A DNA stretch of 64,000 nt from Halomonas sp. HL-93 (lineage in GTDB: Bacteria > Pseudomonadota > Gammaproteobacteria > Pseudomonadales > Halomonadaceae): positions 372,001 through 436,000 of the forward strand of contig NZ_LT593974.1 of the NCBI RefSeq assembly GCF_900086985.1, given 5' to 3'. Shown in pieces: positions 62,123-64,000 of this stretch (the first letter of the stretch is position 1; every line of letters begins with the position of its first letter). A model generated the notes under the pieces. It was not told where the DNA came from. It was given only the letters and a program-made list of their open reading frames with translations, and made no database searches. A program made the position numbers and the translations under genes.

Positions 62123-62758
62123 TCAGTCGGTGTCGGGTGGAGCATACCCATGGCGGGCATGGAAGCGTTGCAGCTCCCTGCAACCAGGCGGCTGGCCGGT
62201 GAATATCTCGACATAGGCGGGGATGCGCTGCATGCGCACCTCGAGGGATTCCTGAGCCTTCATCGAAATATAGCCGATCTGGGTTAGGTAGATGGTGCGG
62301 CCACGCACGTTGGCCGCTAGCGAATCATAGCCGTAGCGTTCGAACATACGCGTCAGCGCTTCGATACGGGTGGCATCGGCAGCATCGATTTCACGCACCA
62401 CTGGCGCCGACTGCAGCGCCCAGCTGCGCATGGCGAATTCCAGCTGTGAGTCGAACAGCTGAGGGTTCAGCCAGCAGTCGAAGACGTTGAGCATCGCCTC
62501 GACGATATTCTCGGCATAGGCTTCGGTCTGATCCACCAGGCCCTGGGTGTTCTTTTCACGCCAGCGTGCGATCAGCGCTTCCAGCAGCGCCTCGCGGTCC
62601 TTGAAGAACCAGTAGAAACTGGTGCGAGAAAGCTTGAGCCGCTTGGCCAGGGGAAGAATGCGCACGCTGTCGACGCCCGATTCGAGCAGCAGCTCAAATG
62701 CCGCGTCGAGCCAGACGTCTTGGGAGCCCTTGGCGGCGGGCGTGTTGGAGTATGACAT
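62123..62758 (-). CDS. TetR-family regulator
   Basis: The 211-aa protein has an N-terminal TetR helix-turn-helix at about 15-62 (LLESGVDSVRILPLAKRLKLSRTSFYWFFKDREALLEALI) and a C-terminal helical ligand and dimer domain. It is transcribed in the same direction as gbcA and the downstream DgcA-like gene, with 156 bp to the latter. A strong inverted repeat at 62782-62824 in its own leader and a shorter palindrome at 62033 fit control of itself and the DgcA-like gene. BetI-type regulation is possible, but the protein does not look like BetI itself. The ligand is unknown. Confidence 0.87.
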   Translation of the reverse strand: MSYSNTPAAKGSQDVWLDAAFELLLESGVDSVRILPLAKRLKLSRTSFYWFFKDREALLEALIARWREKNTQGLVDQTEAYAENIVEAMLNVFDCWLNPQLFDSQLEFAMRSWALQSAPVVREIDAADATRIEALTRMFERYGYDSLAANVRGRTIYLTQIGYISMKAQESLEVRMQRIPAYVEIFTGQPPGCRELQRFHARHGYAPPDTD

Positions 62759-62781
62759 CGAGCTCGTCTCTAGGAATGTTG

Positions 62782-62824
62782 TGACAAAGTGTACACAGGT
62801 GTCTGTTATGTGTACACATTGTCA
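62782..62824. promoter_or_regulatory. 43-bp inverted repeat upstream of the TetR gene
   Basis: TGACAAAGTGTACACA (62782-62797) and TGTGTACACATTGTCA (62809-62824) form 16-bp arms with one mismatch. Each arm contains the palindrome GTGTACAC. This is a typical TetR operator arrangement, 24 bp before the TetR start. Confidence 0.7.
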
Positions 62825-62880
62825 GTTCCTTGGGCTGAGCCCTAGAGACGGCAACCGTCGCTGCCTTTAGATTTCAAACG

Positions 62881-64000
62881 TCAGCCTTGGGCTAGATGCA
62901 GCGCAGGCGCCTCGTATCCCAAGTTTTCGAGCATGCGCCTTGCATACCAGTCGACAAAATCAATAACGCCGAACTCATAGGTCTCGGAGTAGGGGCCGGG
63001 TTGGTAGGCTTTGGAGTTGATGCCGCGCTGGTTCTCCTCGGCCAGCTGGCGATCCTGGTCGTTAGTGGCATCCCAGACGCGGCGAAGCTGTTCGGGGTCG
63101 TAGTCGACACCTTCCACGGCATCCTTGTGGACCAGCCACTTGGTGGTCACCACGGTTTGCTGCGGGCCAAGCGGCAGCACGCGGAACACGACCGCGTGAT
63201 CACCCATGAAGTGGTTCCACGAGTTGGGCAGGTGCAGGATGCGCAGGGAGCCCATGTCGGGGCTCTTCAGGCGGCCCATCAGCTTCTTGCAGCCGGGCTG
63301 GCCGTCCATGGTCATCGACACGATGCCATCCAGCAGCGGCGTGCGGGTCAGACGGTTCTGCTGGCCATGCCGCGTCAGCTGGTAGGGAATCTGCTCCTGA
63401 TCCCAGTCCGCCTGTTTGCGGGCCACCAGCGCCTTGTAGGCGGGCGTGGCGCGTGGGTCGTCGGTGTCATCGAACTCCTGCAGCGAGTTCAGCAGCTCGG
63501 GGTGGGCGCCGTTGCAGTGATAGCACTCGCGGTTGTTTTCGATGACCAGCTTCCAGTTGGCCTGCTCGATGATGCTGGACTCGGTGGCGACCTTGACGTT
63601 GTCCATCTGGTATGGCTCGAGATAGTGCTCGAGGGTGGTCAGGAAGTCGTCAATCGCGGGTGGTTCATCGCTCAGGTTGATAAAGATGAAGCCGCCGGCG
63701 GTGCGCACGTTGACCGGCTTGAGGCCAAACTGGTTGAGGTCAAAGTCAGTGCCCATGTCGCTGCCGGCAAACAGTAGTCGACCATCAAGTTCGTAGGTCC
63801 ACTGGTGGTAGGGGCAGACGAGTTTGGCGACCTTGCCCTTGTCTTTGACGCAAAGACGCGACCCGCGGTGGCGGCAGACGTTATGAAACGCATGGACAGC
63901 GCCTTCATTGCCACGCACGATGACAATGGGGTTGTCACCGATATCCAGCGTCATGAAGTTACCCTTGGCCGGGATCTCGCACGTCATGCCGGCAAACAGC
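62881..64000 (-). CDS. gbcA: Glycine betaine monooxygenase oxygenase component (Rieske), partial
   Basis: GbcA hydroxylates a methyl of glycine betaine, giving dimethylglycine and formaldehyde. The visible 372 residues lack only the N-terminus (about 50-60 aa beyond the window edge). They contain the Rieske ligands CRHRGSRLC...CPYHQW (C-x-H, C-x2-H) and the mononuclear-iron histidines in NNRECYHCNGAHPELL. The text AGMTCEIPAKGNFMTLDIGDNP matches Pseudomonas GbcA as I remember it closely, as does the C-terminal ENQRGINSKAYQPGPYSETYEFGV. The reductase GbcB is not in the window, probably upstream beyond 64000. Transcription runs toward the TetR gene. Confidence 0.93.
   Translation of the reverse strand, partial: LFAGMTCEIPAKGNFMTLDIGDNPIVIVRGNEGAVHAFHNVCRHRGSRLCVKDKGKVAKLVCPYHQWTYELDGRLLFAGSDMGTDFDLNQFGLKPVNVRTAGGFIFINLSDEPPAIDDFLTTLEHYLEPYQMDNVKVATESSIIEQANWKLVIENNRECYHCNGAHPELLNSLQEFDDTDDPRATPAYKALVARKQADWDQEQIPYQLTRHGQQNRLTRTPLLDGIVSMTMDGQPGCKKLMGRLKSPDMGSLRILHLPNSWNHFMGDHAVVFRVLPLGPQQTVVTTKWLVHKDAVEGVDYDPEQLRRVWDATNDQDRQLAEENQRGINSKAYQPGPYSETYEFGVIDFVDWYARRMLENLGYEAPALHLAQG

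Overview
The window reads as chromosome of a moderately halophilic gammaproteobacterium of the Halomonadaceae (Halomonas/Vreelandella type). This is inferred from the pairing of polyamine and glycine betaine catabolism, the gene order of the dimethylglycine operon, the BCCT and sodium symporters, and the GC-rich coding sequence. No rRNA, tRNA, CRISPR array, phage or transposase was seen. The window starts inside an M20 amidohydrolase and ends inside gbcA, so both edge genes are partial.

Layout. (1) 1-5.3 kb: an M20 N-carbamoyl hydrolase divergent from an operon of class III aminotransferase, NhaC-family carrier and agmatine deiminase. (2) 5.3-12.7 kb: an old-yellow-enzyme reductase, a FadR-type regulator, and a leftward cluster of M20 hydrolase, DUF1028 protein and YfcC-type carrier, followed by a small orphan and a creatinase-like M24 protein. 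This is the least understood metabolic block. (3) 13.1-22.3 kb: putrescine degradation (puuB, puuA, puuD, spuC, puuC, an NhaC-family carrier, puuR), holding both the gamma-glutamylated and the direct transamination route. (4) 22.4-29.7 kb: a TauE/SafE permease, a lytic transglycosylase lipoprotein, and a GABA locus (MocR regulator, permease, gabD, gabT). (5) 29.7-32.4 kb: a toxin-antitoxin pair between two copies of a photolyase 3' end, then the photolyase gene. (6) 33.1-42.6 kb: gbdR and the dimethylglycine demethylation operon (dipeptidase, DUF5943, dgcA, dgcB, etfA, etfB). (7) 42.7-49 kb: EamA transporter, sodium:solute symporter, choline sulfatase, BCCT carrier. (8) 49.2-55.1 kb: formaldehyde dehydrogenase and a two-gene NAD-linked formate dehydrogenase. 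(9) 55.4-64 kb: a PotABCD-type ABC transporter, a second DgcA-like enzyme, a TetR regulator and gbcA.

How it works together. Agmatine or putrescine is taken to GABA by the puu/spu enzymes and to succinate by GabT and GabD. Choline-O-sulfate is opened by BetC. Betaine is demethylated by GbcA to dimethylglycine, then by DgcAB to sarcosine, with electrons leaving through the dedicated ETF. Each demethylation releases formaldehyde, which FdhA and the formate dehydrogenase oxidise to CO2 with NADH. Choline oxidation (betA/betB), gbcB and sarcosine oxidase are not in the window.

The observations most worth checking are: two copies of a structured intercistronic repeat with compensatory arm changes inside the dgc operon; a beta-clamp-binding motif at the photolyase C-terminus; the duplicated photolyase 3' end beside a TA pair flanked by attC-like palindromes; the DUF1028/M20/YfcC cluster; and a missing fourth cluster cysteine in both DgcA paralogues.
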